Assembly (NCBI GenBank): GCA_021774335.1
Contig: JAJFJD010000023.1
Span: 1-64,000 of the forward strand
Direction: 5' to 3'
Source of the DNA: Alphaproteobacteria bacterium
GTDB lineage: Bacteria; Pseudomonadota; Alphaproteobacteria; UBA8366
DNA length: 64,000 nt
Positions 20,527-28,909 of this stretch are shown here, in pieces. A program made the position numbers and the translations under genes. Positions within the stretch are counted from its first letter, which is position 1, and every line of letters starts with the position of its first letter. A model generated the notes under the pieces. It ran no database searches. It saw nothing but the letters and a program-made list of their open reading frames with translations, and had not been told where the DNA came from.

Positions 20527-20543
20527 TGAGAATCAGAGTCTCA
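20527..20543. promoter_or_regulatory. 17-bp palindrome upstream of the GMC oxidoreductase, candidate operator
   Basis: TGAGA (20527-20531) is mirrored by TCTCA (20539-20543), and two of the three inner pairs also match. It lies in the AT-rich 160-bp leader, about 27 bp before the GTG start. A dimeric regulator such as the IclR protein encoded at 22858 would be a natural candidate. Binding is inferred. Confidence 0.4.
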
Positions 20544-20569
20544 ATATAAAAATAAGTTTGGAGTGTTGG

Positions 20570-22183
20570 GTGGAGTCGGGGGAAGCGCGTTACACGTATA
20601 TCGTCGTCGGGGCCGGATCGGCCGGATGCGTCCTGGCGAACCGGTTGTCGGCGGATCCTAAGAACCGCGTGCTGCTGCTCGAAGCGGGCGGGCGGGATAT
20701 CAATCCCTGGATTCACATTCCCGTTGGTTACTTCAAGACGATGCATAACCCGGGCACCGATTGGTGTTACGAGACGGAGCAGGATCCGGGGCTGAACGGC
20801 CGCAGCATCGCTTGGCCGCGGGGCAAGGTGCTCGGTGGGTCCAGCTCGATAAACGGGCTGATCTACATTCGCGGACAAGCGGAGGACTACGATCAATGGC
20901 GGCAACTCGGCAACACCGGCTGGTCCTTCACCGACGTATTGCCGTATTTCAAGAAAGCAGAGGATCAGGAACGTGGCGCGGATGAATTCCACGGCGCCGG
21001 CGGTCCTTTGTCCGTCTCCAACATGCGGATTAGCCGTGAAATCTGCGACGTCTATATCAAGGCGGCAGAGGAGCTTGGCATCCCGGCGACAGATGACTTC
21101 AACGGGGCGAGCCAGGAAGGCGCAGGGTATGTCCAACTCACGGCCCGCAACGGCCGCCGCTGCAGCGCCGCGGTTGGATATCTGAACCCGGTCAAGAAAC
21201 GGCCGAACTTGGACGTGGTAACGCACGCGCTGACCCATCGTGTCTTGTTGGACGGGAAACGCGCGATCGGGATCGAGTATTCCGTCAAGGGCGACATCCG
21301 AACGGCGCACGCGGACGCGGAAGTGCTGCTGTCGGCGGGCGCGATCGGGTCACCGCAGATCCTTCAGATATCCGGCATCGGGGGCGGGGCGCGGCTGGAG
21401 GATGCTGGCGTGGAAGTTGTCCATGACTTGCCGGGCGTCGGCGAGAATTTGCAGGATCATCTTCAGGTCCGCAGCATGTACCGTACGAACGACCCGATCA
21501 CCATGAACGATCAGGTCAAGAACCCGATCAACAAGATGTTCATGGGGTTGGATTATCTATTTTTCCGACGCGGACCGTTATCGATGGGGGCGAGCCAGGT
21601 TTGCGTCTTCGCCCGCACGCAGCAGGACATGGAGACGCCGGACATCCAATTCCATCTCCAGCCGCTGAGCGCGGACAAACCCGGGGACGGCCTGCACAAG
21701 TTCTCGGCCTTCACGTCGTCGGTGTGTCAGCTTCGGCCGGAAAGCCGCGGGCATCTGACGATCACCTCGAACGACCCAGCCGACTATCCCGCCATCCATC
21801 CCAACTACCTGGCGACCCAGACGGATCAGCGCACCATCGTCGACGGTATGAAGATGTCGCGCCGGCTGAGTGAAACGCAATCGCTAGGGCCATACGTCGC
21901 CGAAGAACTCGAGCCGGGGCCGCAGGCACAGAGCGATGATGAACTGCTTGAGCATGCACGCGACAACAGCGTGACCATCTATCATCCCGTCGGTACCTGC
22001 AAAATGGGATCGGACACGATGGCGGTCGTTGATGACCGGCTCCGGCTTCACGGGGTAGAGCGTCTTCGGGTGGTCGATGCCTCGATCATGCCGACCCTGG
22101 TGTCCGGTAACACCAATGCGCCGACGATCATGATCGCCGAAAAGGCCGCCGACATGATCCTCGAGGATGCGCGGGCGAACTGA
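20570..22183 (+). CDS. GMC-family FAD oxidoreductase (choline dehydrogenase-like)
   Basis: A flavin-dependent alcohol dehydrogenase of the glucose-methanol-choline family, 537 aa. The FAD Rossmann motif VVGAGSAGCVLANRL is at the N-terminus, followed by the GMC signature 1 (GRSIAWPRGKVLGGSSSINGLIY near 80), signature 2 (GAIGSPQIL near 250) and the active-site end HPVGTCKMG with NTNAPTIMIAEKAADMI. The GTG at 20570 has GGAG six bases upstream and begins just before the FAD fold; the longer frame is AT-rich non-coding. The substrate is an alcohol, possibly choline-like. The remnant of a TRAP permease follows, which suggests that uptake of the substrate was once encoded here. Confidence 0.93.
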   Translation: MESGEARYTYIVVGAGSAGCVLANRLSADPKNRVLLLEAGGRDINPWIHIPVGYFKTMHNPGTDWCYETEQDPGLNGRSIAWPRGKVLGGSSSINGLIYIRGQAEDYDQWRQLGNTGWSFTDVLPYFKKAEDQERGADEFHGAGGPLSVSNMRISREICDVYIKAAEELGIPATDDFNGASQEGAGYVQLTARNGRRCSAAVGYLNPVKKRPNLDVVTHALTHRVLLDGKRAIGIEYSVKGDIRTAHADAEVLLSAGAIGSPQILQISGIGGGARLEDAGVEVVHDLPGVGENLQDHLQVRSMYRTNDPITMNDQVKNPINKMFMGLDYLFFRRGPLSMGASQVCVFARTQQDMETPDIQFHLQPLSADKPGDGLHKFSAFTSSVCQLRPESRGHLTITSNDPADYPAIHPNYLATQTDQRTIVDGMKMSRRLSETQSLGPYVAEELEPGPQAQSDDELLEHARDNSVTIYHPVGTCKMGSDTMAVVDDRLRLHGVERLRVVDASIMPTLVSGNTNAPTIMIAEKAADMILEDARAN

Positions 22184-22370
22184 CGCCGCGGCTAAATCCG
22201 CCATCGGTACCAGGGAGAACATATGTCATCGGGAAATTTGCGCCTCGACGTGTCCCGGCCGTCTGTTTCGACAGCATGATGGATTCCGGACGGCTCGATT
22301 ATATCGGGCCGCTAGTCGCAAGTCGGATACCCGACGCACGGTAGTCGCCGTGCGGCGTTTCCGGAGAGCC

Positions 22371-22827
22371 GACTTAATCCTGGTTGCGGCGTCCAATTTC
22401 TTCGGAGCGGTCTTCTCCCGGCTCGGCACGCCGACCATGTTGATCGAATTGCTGCTGGGCCTCGAACTGAACCGCTATGTCGTGCTGTTCTTGATCATGG
22501 GCCTGATTTTCCTGCTCGGCTGGCCGCTCGAATGGGTGCCGATCGTGTTGATCATCGTGCCGATTGTTTTTGCCGTTGATCGACCAATTGGGTTTCAATT
22601 TGACCTGGTTCGGCATATTGGTAGCAGTCAATTTGCAAACCGCATGGTTATCGCCACCGGTTGCTTTGTCAGCTTACTTCCTAAAGGGCGTCGTTCCGGA
22701 GTGGGACCTCAAGGATATCTATCTCGGCATGATGCAGTTCATGGTGCTGCAGGTAATTGGTCTCATTCTGATCATCGTGTTCCCACAGATCGCCCTTTGG
22801 TTGCCGACGGTCATGTACGGAAAGTAA
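22371..22827 (+). pseudogene. TRAP transporter large permease (DctM) remnant, truncated and frameshifted
   Basis: Only the last 150 or so residues of a DctM/SiaM-type permease are left. The first part reads FSRLGTPTMLIELLLGLELNR, WPLEWVPIVLIIVPI in one frame; at about 22564 an extra base shifts the reading to a second frame that continues FLPLIDQLGFNLTWFGILVA, WLSPPVALSAYFLKG and ends at TAA 22825. Intact DctM is 420-600 aa, so more than half of the protein is missing. An RBS and ATG at 22223 open only 18 codons before a stop. Two independent lesions (5' deletion and frameshift) make a real pseudogene more likely than a sequencing error. Confidence 0.85.
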
Positions 22828-22857
22828 GAAGACCAAGAAACGAAAAGGAAATGTCAT

Positions 22858-23685
22858 ATGCCCCATGACGTTGCCGCAGAATCGGACGATACGGCCTCTA
22901 GCGGAAAGAAGGGGTCGTCGATCATGCGCGCCCTTACCATCCTGGAAGAAGTCGCGTTGCTTGGTCATCCGGTTACGCCGACGGAGTTGAACAAGGAATT
23001 GAAACTGCCGAAGCCGACGATACATCGGCTTTGCGCCACGCTGGAGGCGGCCGGGTTCCTGAAGCGTGCCCTCGACGGGCGGCGTTATACGGTCGGGCCG
23101 CGCCTGCGGACTATGGCGTTGAGCTTCCTCCATACGGAGGAGCAGCAGGTTTTGATGCGTGCGGTTCTCGAACGGATTTCGAAGAAGGTCGGCGAAACGG
23201 CAAATATCTCCGTCCCGGACCAAAACCGGATGCAGTATATCGACCGCGTGGAAACGCGCTGGCCGCTGCGTGTTCAGTTCCCGGTTGGTAGCCATGTGCC
23301 GCTTCATTGCACCTCCGCCGGCAAGATGTATCTGAGCAGCATGCGGCCTGCCGCGCGGACCCGCTTGCTGCAGCACCTGACGTTGGAGAAACACGCCGCC
23401 AACACGATCACCGACGTGAACGATCTCGAAGCTGACCTGGCGGAAATTTCCGCGCGCGGCTACAGCACCGACAATGAGGAATTCATCGACGGCATGGTGG
23501 CGGTCGCGGTGCCGGTTTTGGGCGGCGAGGGACGCCTCCTGGCAACCCTGTCGATATTCGCGCCGGCGGTCCGCATGTCGCTGGATTCGGCGATCGGTTG
23601 GGTGCCGGATCTTCGCAAAGCGGCGGATGACCTGACTGGTGTTCTAATGGTGACGGACGAGGCGTTCGACACACTCGAGGGGTAA
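22858..23685 (+). CDS. IclR-family transcriptional regulator
   Basis: A 275-aa regulator with an N-terminal winged helix (about 18-80: ALTILEEVALLG, PTIHRLCATLEAAGFL) and the C-terminal IclR effector domain (YIDRVETRWPLR, PLHCTSAGKMYLS, GYSTDNEEFIDGMVAVAVPV). IclR proteins bind palindromic operators near the genes they regulate and respond to small organic acids. It sits between a GMC dehydrogenase and a racemase-like gene, its likely targets; the palindrome at 20527 is a candidate site. A good AAAAGGAA site precedes the start. Confidence 0.93.
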   Translation: MPHDVAAESDDTASSGKKGSSIMRALTILEEVALLGHPVTPTELNKELKLPKPTIHRLCATLEAAGFLKRALDGRRYTVGPRLRTMALSFLHTEEQQVLMRAVLERISKKVGETANISVPDQNRMQYIDRVETRWPLRVQFPVGSHVPLHCTSAGKMYLSSMRPAARTRLLQHLTLEKHAANTITDVNDLEADLAEISARGYSTDNEEFIDGMVAVAVPVLGGEGRLLATLSIFAPAVRMSLDSAIGWVPDLRKAADDLTGVLMVTDEAFDTLEG

Positions 23686-23691
23686 TCGGCG

Positions 23692-24426
23692 ATGCCGGGA
23701 AAATCCGCAAGAGCGGACAACGGGGCTTGCCTTGGCATTCTGATGCTCGAGACCCGATTTCCCAGAATCCTCGGCGACGTCGGCAACCCGAATACGTGGC
23801 CCTTTCCCGTCAAGATCCGGATCGTTCCGGATGCGTCGCCGCAGCGCGTCGTCCGCGAGGGCGCGGCCGGTCTGCTCGATGCATTCTGCGAGACCGCGGC
23901 TGAACTCGTCGCCGAGGGTGTCGACGGGATCGGCACGACCTGTGGATTCCTGTCGCTCTTTCAAGATGATATCGCGGCCCGTTGCAGCGTCCCGGTCGCG
24001 ACGTCGTCGCTATTGCAGGCGGCCTTCATTCAACGATTGCTGGGACCGCGCAAGCGGGTCGGGATTCTGACGATCTCCGCCGATTCATTGACCGAGGCGC
24101 ATCTGACCGCCGCGGGTGTACCCGCCAATACACCTGTTCTTGGCACCGAAGGCGGGCGCGAATTCACGCGGGCGATCTTGAATGACGAGCCGGACTTGAA
24201 TGTCGACCTGGCGCGGCAGGATATCCTCGACGCGGGCGCCGAGCTTCTAGCCGCGTATCCGGATGTCGGGGCGATCCTTCTCGAATGCACGAATATGGCC
24301 CCGTATTCGAAGTCGTTGCAGGTGGCCACGGGCGTGCCTGTGTTCGATATCTATACTTTCCTGACATGGTTCCAGTCGGCCCTGTCGCCGCGCGACTTCA
24401 CGGCGGACGCGTCTACGCTGCGCTGA
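23692..24426 (+). CDS. Aspartate/glutamate/hydantoin racemase-superfamily protein
   Basis: A 244-aa member of the Asp/Glu racemase superfamily. The two active-site cysteines expected for the fold are visible in GTTCGFL (about residue 84) and LECTNM (about 200). It starts 6 bp after the IclR stop, so the two are co-transcribed. Family members racemise amino acids or isomerise maleate; the substrate here is unknown. Confidence 0.85.
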   Translation: MPGKSARADNGACLGILMLETRFPRILGDVGNPNTWPFPVKIRIVPDASPQRVVREGAAGLLDAFCETAAELVAEGVDGIGTTCGFLSLFQDDIAARCSVPVATSSLLQAAFIQRLLGPRKRVGILTISADSLTEAHLTAAGVPANTPVLGTEGGREFTRAILNDEPDLNVDLARQDILDAGAELLAAYPDVGAILLECTNMAPYSKSLQVATGVPVFDIYTFLTWFQSALSPRDFTADASTLR

Positions 24427-24492
24427 GGGCGGCCGAGGTGGTAGGAATAGGTTCAGGGGCAGCGGCGTAATTTGGCCGCAATTCGATGCAGA

Positions 24493-26520
24493 ATGGCCCG
24501 CGTGGGCATTCGAAAATTCATAATCCCAGCAATTCTGGGGCTAGCCGCGCTGGCCGTGGCGGGCGCAGTGTATCTGCGGTCGCTCGACTTCACGCAGTAT
24601 AAGGACGGGTTGGTTCATGAGCTTCGCGTCGCGACCGGTCGTGACGTCGCGATCGATGGTCCGATCTCGCTGGTATACGGGTTCGAGCCGGCCTTCGTTA
24701 TCCAGGGTGTGCGGATTGGCAACGCGCCCTGGGGCACCCGGGCGGACATGGCGCAGGTGGACAGGGTCACGGCCCGGATCGATCTCGCGGCGTTGTTGCG
24801 GGGCCGATTGAATTTCGACCAGCTGCGGTTGACCCAGGCGAATGTCTGGCTCGAGACGGATCCATACGGAAAGGTGAACTGGGTGCTTGCGGGCGATCCG
24901 ATGACCGCCGGGTCGTCGCCGGCCGGCGTGGTTGACGCTAGCAACCTGTTGGAACGGTTGATGGTCGGCCGCATCGAAATCGACGGCGGCCGCATGACCA
25001 TCCGGGACGGCAAAACCGGTGATGTGCGGGTTCTAGCGATTTCTACGGCTCGGTCCTCCGGCGATGGCGTTTCCGGGCCGATATCGATCCAATTGGATGG
25101 ACGCTGGAACGGCGTGCCGGTAACGCTCGACGGCAGTGCCGGGCCCGCCGAGGCAGGGTCCGGTGCGAATGAGACCGCCTATCCGGTGGATGTGTCGGGT
25201 GCGGCAGGTGCGCTTCGGCTGTCCGCGAAAGGCCATATTGAACAATCGCCCCGTGGGTCCGGGATTATCGCCAAAGTTTCCGCGACGTTGGGAAATCCGG
25301 CTGATACCGTGGCCGGAGTATCGTTGCAGGGAGACCTCGCTTACCGGGGCGAACGTGTGATGGTATCGAATCTTCGGATCGCCGCGGGCGAGGCCGAGGC
25401 TGCTGGTACCGTCACCGTGGACCTGAGTGGCGATGCCGCGACATTCGATGCCGATATCACGGCGCCCTCAATCAATGCCGGGCCGTTCTGGGATGCGCTG
25501 CGTGGCGGTGCGGTCTCCGACCTTGCGATCCTCGGCGTGTCGCCGGGCGCGCTCGCCGCCGTTAACGGACGCATCGGCCTCTCTATCGATTCACTATCGG
25601 TCGGGCCGGCCACCTTGCATAACGTCGTCTCCAACATCCTTCTGAAAGACAAGGTTCTGTCATCCGAGCGCGTTTCCGGACGGTTCGCCGACAATACGCT
25701 TGCCGGGTCGTTCAAGCTGGATCTGCGTGCGCCAGTGCCTGCCTTTGCGATGTCGATGAAAGCGCCGGGTTTCAATGCCGGCCCGTTGTTGCAGCAGTTG
25801 GCGAGTATTGAATCCTTCGATGGGCTCGTTGCCGTGTCTGCGCAAATTTCGTCCACGGGCTCGACCTCCGACGAATGGATCGCCGGTTTGCAGGGCGAAA
25901 TTTTGCTTGCGATGGGGCGGGGGCGATTACGGATTGCAGATCCGGCGAACGGCCATTTCGATGTCGGAACCAGCGGCCCGTCAATGCTGGCCGGGATGTT
26001 GGTCGGCCGGGAAGGGGGCGATACCGGTATTCGGTGCGCCGCCAGCCGGATCATTCTGCAGGAAGGGTTGGCGCAAAGCATCGGAACGGAGATTCACAGC
26101 GATGCTGCCCATGTTCGGGGTGAAGGAATTATCGATTTCCAGGACGGGCTCTATGCCCTGCGGTTTGTCCCGGCATCCCGGGGGCCGGAGTTGGCGGTGC
26201 CGACACCGGTGTCGATCGGCGGTCGCCTAGCGGAACCCAAGCTCAGCACGGATCCGGTTGCCGGAAATCGCCGACTGTCGATCGGGGGCGGATTGTCGCC
26301 GCTGCGCCGATGGTTCGAGGGCGTCGTGCGGAAATCCACGGCGAACGACTGTCTGAAGGCAATTCCGCGGTCCCCGGAAAAGCGCCGGACCGTAAAAAGG
26401 AAACCCCGCCCGCGCTCACAACCAGCACGGATGGCGCGGCCGATCATCGCCGAGAATCCCGCCGCGCGGGCCCCGGTAAAATCACCCGAAACGATTGAAG
26501 AGCCGGCCTCGGCGGAATAA
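24493..26520 (+). CDS. AsmA-family inner-membrane protein
   Basis: A 675-aa AsmA-like protein of the envelope. It has one N-terminal membrane helix (about 10-30, IIPAILGLAALAVAGAVYL) and then a long beta-rich periplasmic domain with the AsmA marks GRDVAIDGPISL near 50, NAPWG and LDLRAPVPAF. The C-terminus ends in a basic Pro/Arg tail. The start at ATG 24493 follows an in-frame TTG that is less likely. AsmA-like proteins are linked to lipid transport and outer-membrane assembly. The gene is 65 bp after the racemase-like gene and 48 bp before a methyltransferase. Confidence 0.87.
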   Translation: MARVGIRKFIIPAILGLAALAVAGAVYLRSLDFTQYKDGLVHELRVATGRDVAIDGPISLVYGFEPAFVIQGVRIGNAPWGTRADMAQVDRVTARIDLAALLRGRLNFDQLRLTQANVWLETDPYGKVNWVLAGDPMTAGSSPAGVVDASNLLERLMVGRIEIDGGRMTIRDGKTGDVRVLAISTARSSGDGVSGPISIQLDGRWNGVPVTLDGSAGPAEAGSGANETAYPVDVSGAAGALRLSAKGHIEQSPRGSGIIAKVSATLGNPADTVAGVSLQGDLAYRGERVMVSNLRIAAGEAEAAGTVTVDLSGDAATFDADITAPSINAGPFWDALRGGAVSDLAILGVSPGALAAVNGRIGLSIDSLSVGPATLHNVVSNILLKDKVLSSERVSGRFADNTLAGSFKLDLRAPVPAFAMSMKAPGFNAGPLLQQLASIESFDGLVAVSAQISSTGSTSDEWIAGLQGEILLAMGRGRLRIADPANGHFDVGTSGPSMLAGMLVGREGGDTGIRCAASRIILQEGLAQSIGTEIHSDAAHVRGEGIIDFQDGLYALRFVPASRGPELAVPTPVSIGGRLAEPKLSTDPVAGNRRLSIGGGLSPLRRWFEGVVRKSTANDCLKAIPRSPEKRRTVKRKPRPRSQPARMARPIIAENPAARAPVKSPETIEEPASAE

Positions 26521-26568
26521 GTCTGACGGAAGGACAATCCGTTCCTCTTGCGACCGGGAGCCGCCGTC

Positions 26569-27186
26569 ATGGGCCTTTACGACCGCTACCTGCTGCCACG
26601 CCTGCTGCACGTTTCGATGAAGAACCCCGAAGTCCGCAAGCAGCGCGCGCGAATTGTGCCGGCTGCAGCCGGGCGCGTGCTGGAAATTGGCATCGGGTCC
26701 GGTCTCAATCTGCAACATTACGGGTCCAACGTGACATCGGTAGACGGGATCGATCCGTCGCCCGCGCTTCTGGGCATGGCGGGGGACGCTGCGGTGCAAG
26801 CGAGCTTTCCTGTGACCCTGCATCACGGTTCGGCGGAGGCGCTGCCCTTCGCGCAGGGCGCGTTCGACACGGTGCTCTCGACATGGACGATGTGTTCGAT
26901 CCCGGATATCGGCCGCGCGCTCACCGAAATCCGCCGTGTCCTCAAACCGGGCGGGGCGCTTATCTTTATCGAACACGGCCGGGCGCCGGCACCGGCTGTC
27001 GCGCGGTGGCAGGCACGGCTTGATCCATTATGGGGGCGGTGCGCCGGCGGATGTCATCTCAATCGCGATATCGCGGGACTCGTCGAGGCCGCCGACTTCC
27101 GGTTTCGGCGATTGGATGAGGGATACCTGGTGAAAGGACCCAAATTCCTGACCTGGCATTTTGACGGTGAAGCGGTGCTATCCTAA
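26569..27186 (+). CDS. Class I SAM-dependent methyltransferase
   Basis: A 205-aa methyltransferase of the UbiE/PmtA-like group. The SAM motif I VLEIGIGSGLNL is near residue 40, the acidic motif GIDPSP near 62, and the post-I motif LPFAQGAFDTVLSTWTMCSI near 95, then LKPGGALIFIEHG. A GGGAG site lies 8 bp before ATG 26569. The substrate is not clear; phospholipid or quinone methylation are common in this group. It is the last gene of the + strand block before an AT-rich region. Confidence 0.85.
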   Translation: MGLYDRYLLPRLLHVSMKNPEVRKQRARIVPAAAGRVLEIGIGSGLNLQHYGSNVTSVDGIDPSPALLGMAGDAAVQASFPVTLHHGSAEALPFAQGAFDTVLSTWTMCSIPDIGRALTEIRRVLKPGGALIFIEHGRAPAPAVARWQARLDPLWGRCAGGCHLNRDIAGLVEAADFRFRRLDEGYLVKGPKFLTWHFDGEAVLS

Positions 27187-27269
27187 CCGATGCGTGCAGA
27201 TTCTTGGTTACTACTTTTTATGCAATTGCAGGCGATAATCCATTTTGGCGGCCAAAGTGTTAACGAATC

Positions 27270-27303
27270 ATACACTTATAGAGAGCAATAACTCTTAGTG
27301 TAT
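27270..27303. repeat. Inverted repeat, operator or hairpin
   Basis: ATACACT (27270-27276) is mirrored exactly by AGTGTAT (27297-27303), and AGAG (27280-27283) by CTCT (27292-27295). The stem-loop lies about 85 bp after the methyltransferase stop with few T residues after it, so an operator or RNA structure is as likely as a terminator. Confidence 0.55.
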
Positions 27304-27356
27304 ACAACTGATATTGTTAATTTTCAAGGGGTTGGCAAATGTGACGCAATTGTGTA

Positions 27357-27368
27357 ATGTCCGGACAA
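27357..27368. promoter_or_regulatory. Near copy of the TTGTCCGGACAA palindrome
   Basis: ATGTCCGGACAA differs by one base from the perfect 12-bp palindrome at 30506. The two sites flank the PrpF/TcuA-like gene pair. Regulatory role is inferred. Confidence 0.35.
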
Positions 27369-27557
27369 CTAGTGGTCAGGAACGCAATCACAATCCGCGA
27401 TTAGGAAGCGGATAGACAAAATCGTCTCTGGACGCACAACGTCAGGTGGATCAAATAATAACAACACCGATCAGGCAGCTCGAAACAAAACAGCGCCGAC
27501 GGTAGGCAGAAAATACAAAAAGCCGGAATAACCGGTACCTTTCCGCATCACTTAAAC

Positions 27558-27588
27558 GGCCTCGACTCTTGTCGAGGCCTTTTATTTT
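27558..27588 (+). terminator. Strong rho-independent terminator
   Basis: A perfect 9-bp stem (27558-27566 with 27571-27579), loop TCTT, then TTTTATTTT at 27580-27588. The T-run shows that it works on the + strand; on the - strand the stem is followed by GTTTAAG, a weaker end for the convergent PrpF gene. Confidence 0.9.
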
Positions 27589-27620
27589 GCGGTTTTCCTG
27601 CGTCCGGGGCCGCGGCCGGC

Positions 27621-28802
27621 TTAAGCCGCGACCTTACCGTCCGGTGTCAGTTCGGGAACGCGCGATGCGGGCATGTAGACGAAGCCGTCGAAGAGGCGGC
27701 GTTGCGTCCGATAGGTGGCACCGTACTCGGCGTGCCACTCGTTGCCCTTCATGTAGACATTCGATGCCACGGTGATGATGCCGGACGGCTGCATGATGTT
27801 GAGGTCGTCTTTCGGGTTGTCGGTTGGCCGGGCATGCCGGTGGACCAAGGTGCCCTCGATCCGGGACGCCACTGTCGTGCAGATCGAACAGGTGAGCGGC
27901 AGTGCACGGTGCGTGTTGCCCGACGACAGGATGCGTGCGGTCACATCGCCGTCCGCGGCAGGGTTCGGCTCGCCGGAAATAGTCGAGGCGTCCTTGGCCG
28001 GCGCGATGAAGCCGACGAAGGGCACGACCGTGAGCGCTTCTTCCGGAGTCTTTGCTAGGCCCATCCGGACCGCGCCGTGCGTCCGGATCGCCTCCAGCTT
28101 CGCCATCAACTCGGCGTCGGCATCGATATCGGCGGGCAGTTCGGTTCCTTCCACGCCAAGGGTCGATGCCTCGACGAACACGACCGGATTGCCGGCATCC
28201 ACCATTGAAACCTCGATTCGGCCCAATCCCGGAACATCCAGCTCGTCGAGGGTGTTACCGGTCGGCAGCAGGCGGCCGGTCGCGGCCCCGCCGGGATCGC
28301 GGAATTCCAGGCGAACCGGCGACCCGGTTCCGGAAACACCGCGAAGTTCGTAATCTCCGTCCACCGCTGCGACGCCGTCGTCCATTTCGAAATGGGCGTG
28401 GATGATCTTCTTCGTGTTGGTGTTGTGGATGCGTACCATCGCCTTGGTGCCATCCGCCGAGAGGATGCCCTCGTCGATGGCGAAGGGACCCATCGCGGCG
28501 GACATGTTGCCGCAATTGGCGGCGTATCCGACGGTTTCCTTCTGCACGCCGATCTGCGCGAAGGTGTAATCGATATCGGCATCGGGATGCGTCGGTGGGC
28601 CGACGACGCAGACTTTCGACAACGACGAGATGCCGCCGCCCATGCCGTTCAACTGCCGGCCGTTCGGGTCCGGCGTACCCATCGCAGCGAGAAATATCTT
28701 GTCCCAGAGCGCGCGGTCTTCGGGCAGGTCGCCCTGGCGGAACACGATGGCGTTGCTGGTGCCGCCACGCATAAAGGCGGCTTGGATGCGGCGTTGTTTC
28801 AT
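27621..28802 (-). CDS. PrpF-family isomerase (aconitate/oxalomesaconate type)
   Basis: A 393-aa PrpF-fold isomerase of the diaminopimelate-epimerase-like superfamily, which moves double bonds in tricarboxylic acids such as 2-methylaconitate or 4-oxalomesaconate. Marks are the N-terminal AAFMRGGTSNA, GMGGGISSLSKV near 55, NCGNMSAAMGPF near 97 and C-terminal HRALPLTCSICTTVASRIEGT. The RBS GGAGGA precedes the ATG. It is 108 bp downstream of a TcuA-like flavoprotein on the same strand, so the pair may process a tricarballylate/aconitate-like compound. Confidence 0.88.
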   Translation of the reverse strand: MKQRRIQAAFMRGGTSNAIVFRQGDLPEDRALWDKIFLAAMGTPDPNGRQLNGMGGGISSLSKVCVVGPPTHPDADIDYTFAQIGVQKETVGYAANCGNMSAAMGPFAIDEGILSADGTKAMVRIHNTNTKKIIHAHFEMDDGVAAVDGDYELRGVSGTGSPVRLEFRDPGGAATGRLLPTGNTLDELDVPGLGRIEVSMVDAGNPVVFVEASTLGVEGTELPADIDADAELMAKLEAIRTHGAVRMGLAKTPEEALTVVPFVGFIAPAKDASTISGEPNPAADGDVTARILSSGNTHRALPLTCSICTTVASRIEGTLVHRHARPTDNPKDDLNIMQPSGIITVASNVYMKGNEWHAEYGATYRTQRRLFDGFVYMPASRVPELTPDGKVAA

Positions 28803-28909
28803 TGATCGTCCTCCGAACGCAGGTGTTCCGTTAGCGTGATCCCTTGGGCATAGAATCGCCCGGCCATCAGGTCAAGGCCGGGCGTTCTGCAGCATATACC
28901 GCCGTCAGC

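Larger units (their letters stand above)
27304..27588 (+). ncRNA. Candidate small RNA ending at the orphan terminator
   Basis: The terminator at 27558 points rightward but no + strand gene precedes it within 370 bp, and the methyltransferase is separated from it by AT-rich, non-coding sequence. A short transcript initiated in the AT-rich part would explain it. The 5' end is not defined; no known RNA family was recognised. A long 3' UTR of the methyltransferase is the alternative. Confidence 0.3.
27187..27620. other. AT-rich intergenic region with orphan terminator
   Basis: About 430 bp, more AT-rich than its surroundings, between a + strand methyltransferase and a - strand PrpF gene. It contains an inverted repeat (27270-27303), a TGTCCGGACA palindrome (27358-27367) and a strong + strand terminator (27558-27588). 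Only very short frames are present; a 24-codon frame from GTG 27341 after AAGGGG is the best of them and is not convincing. A small RNA is possible. Confidence 0.5.

Noticed and set aside
22167..22868. A single 233-aa + strand ORF across the TRAP remnant
   Set aside because: Only its middle matches DctM; the end is a shifted frame, so it is not a real gene.
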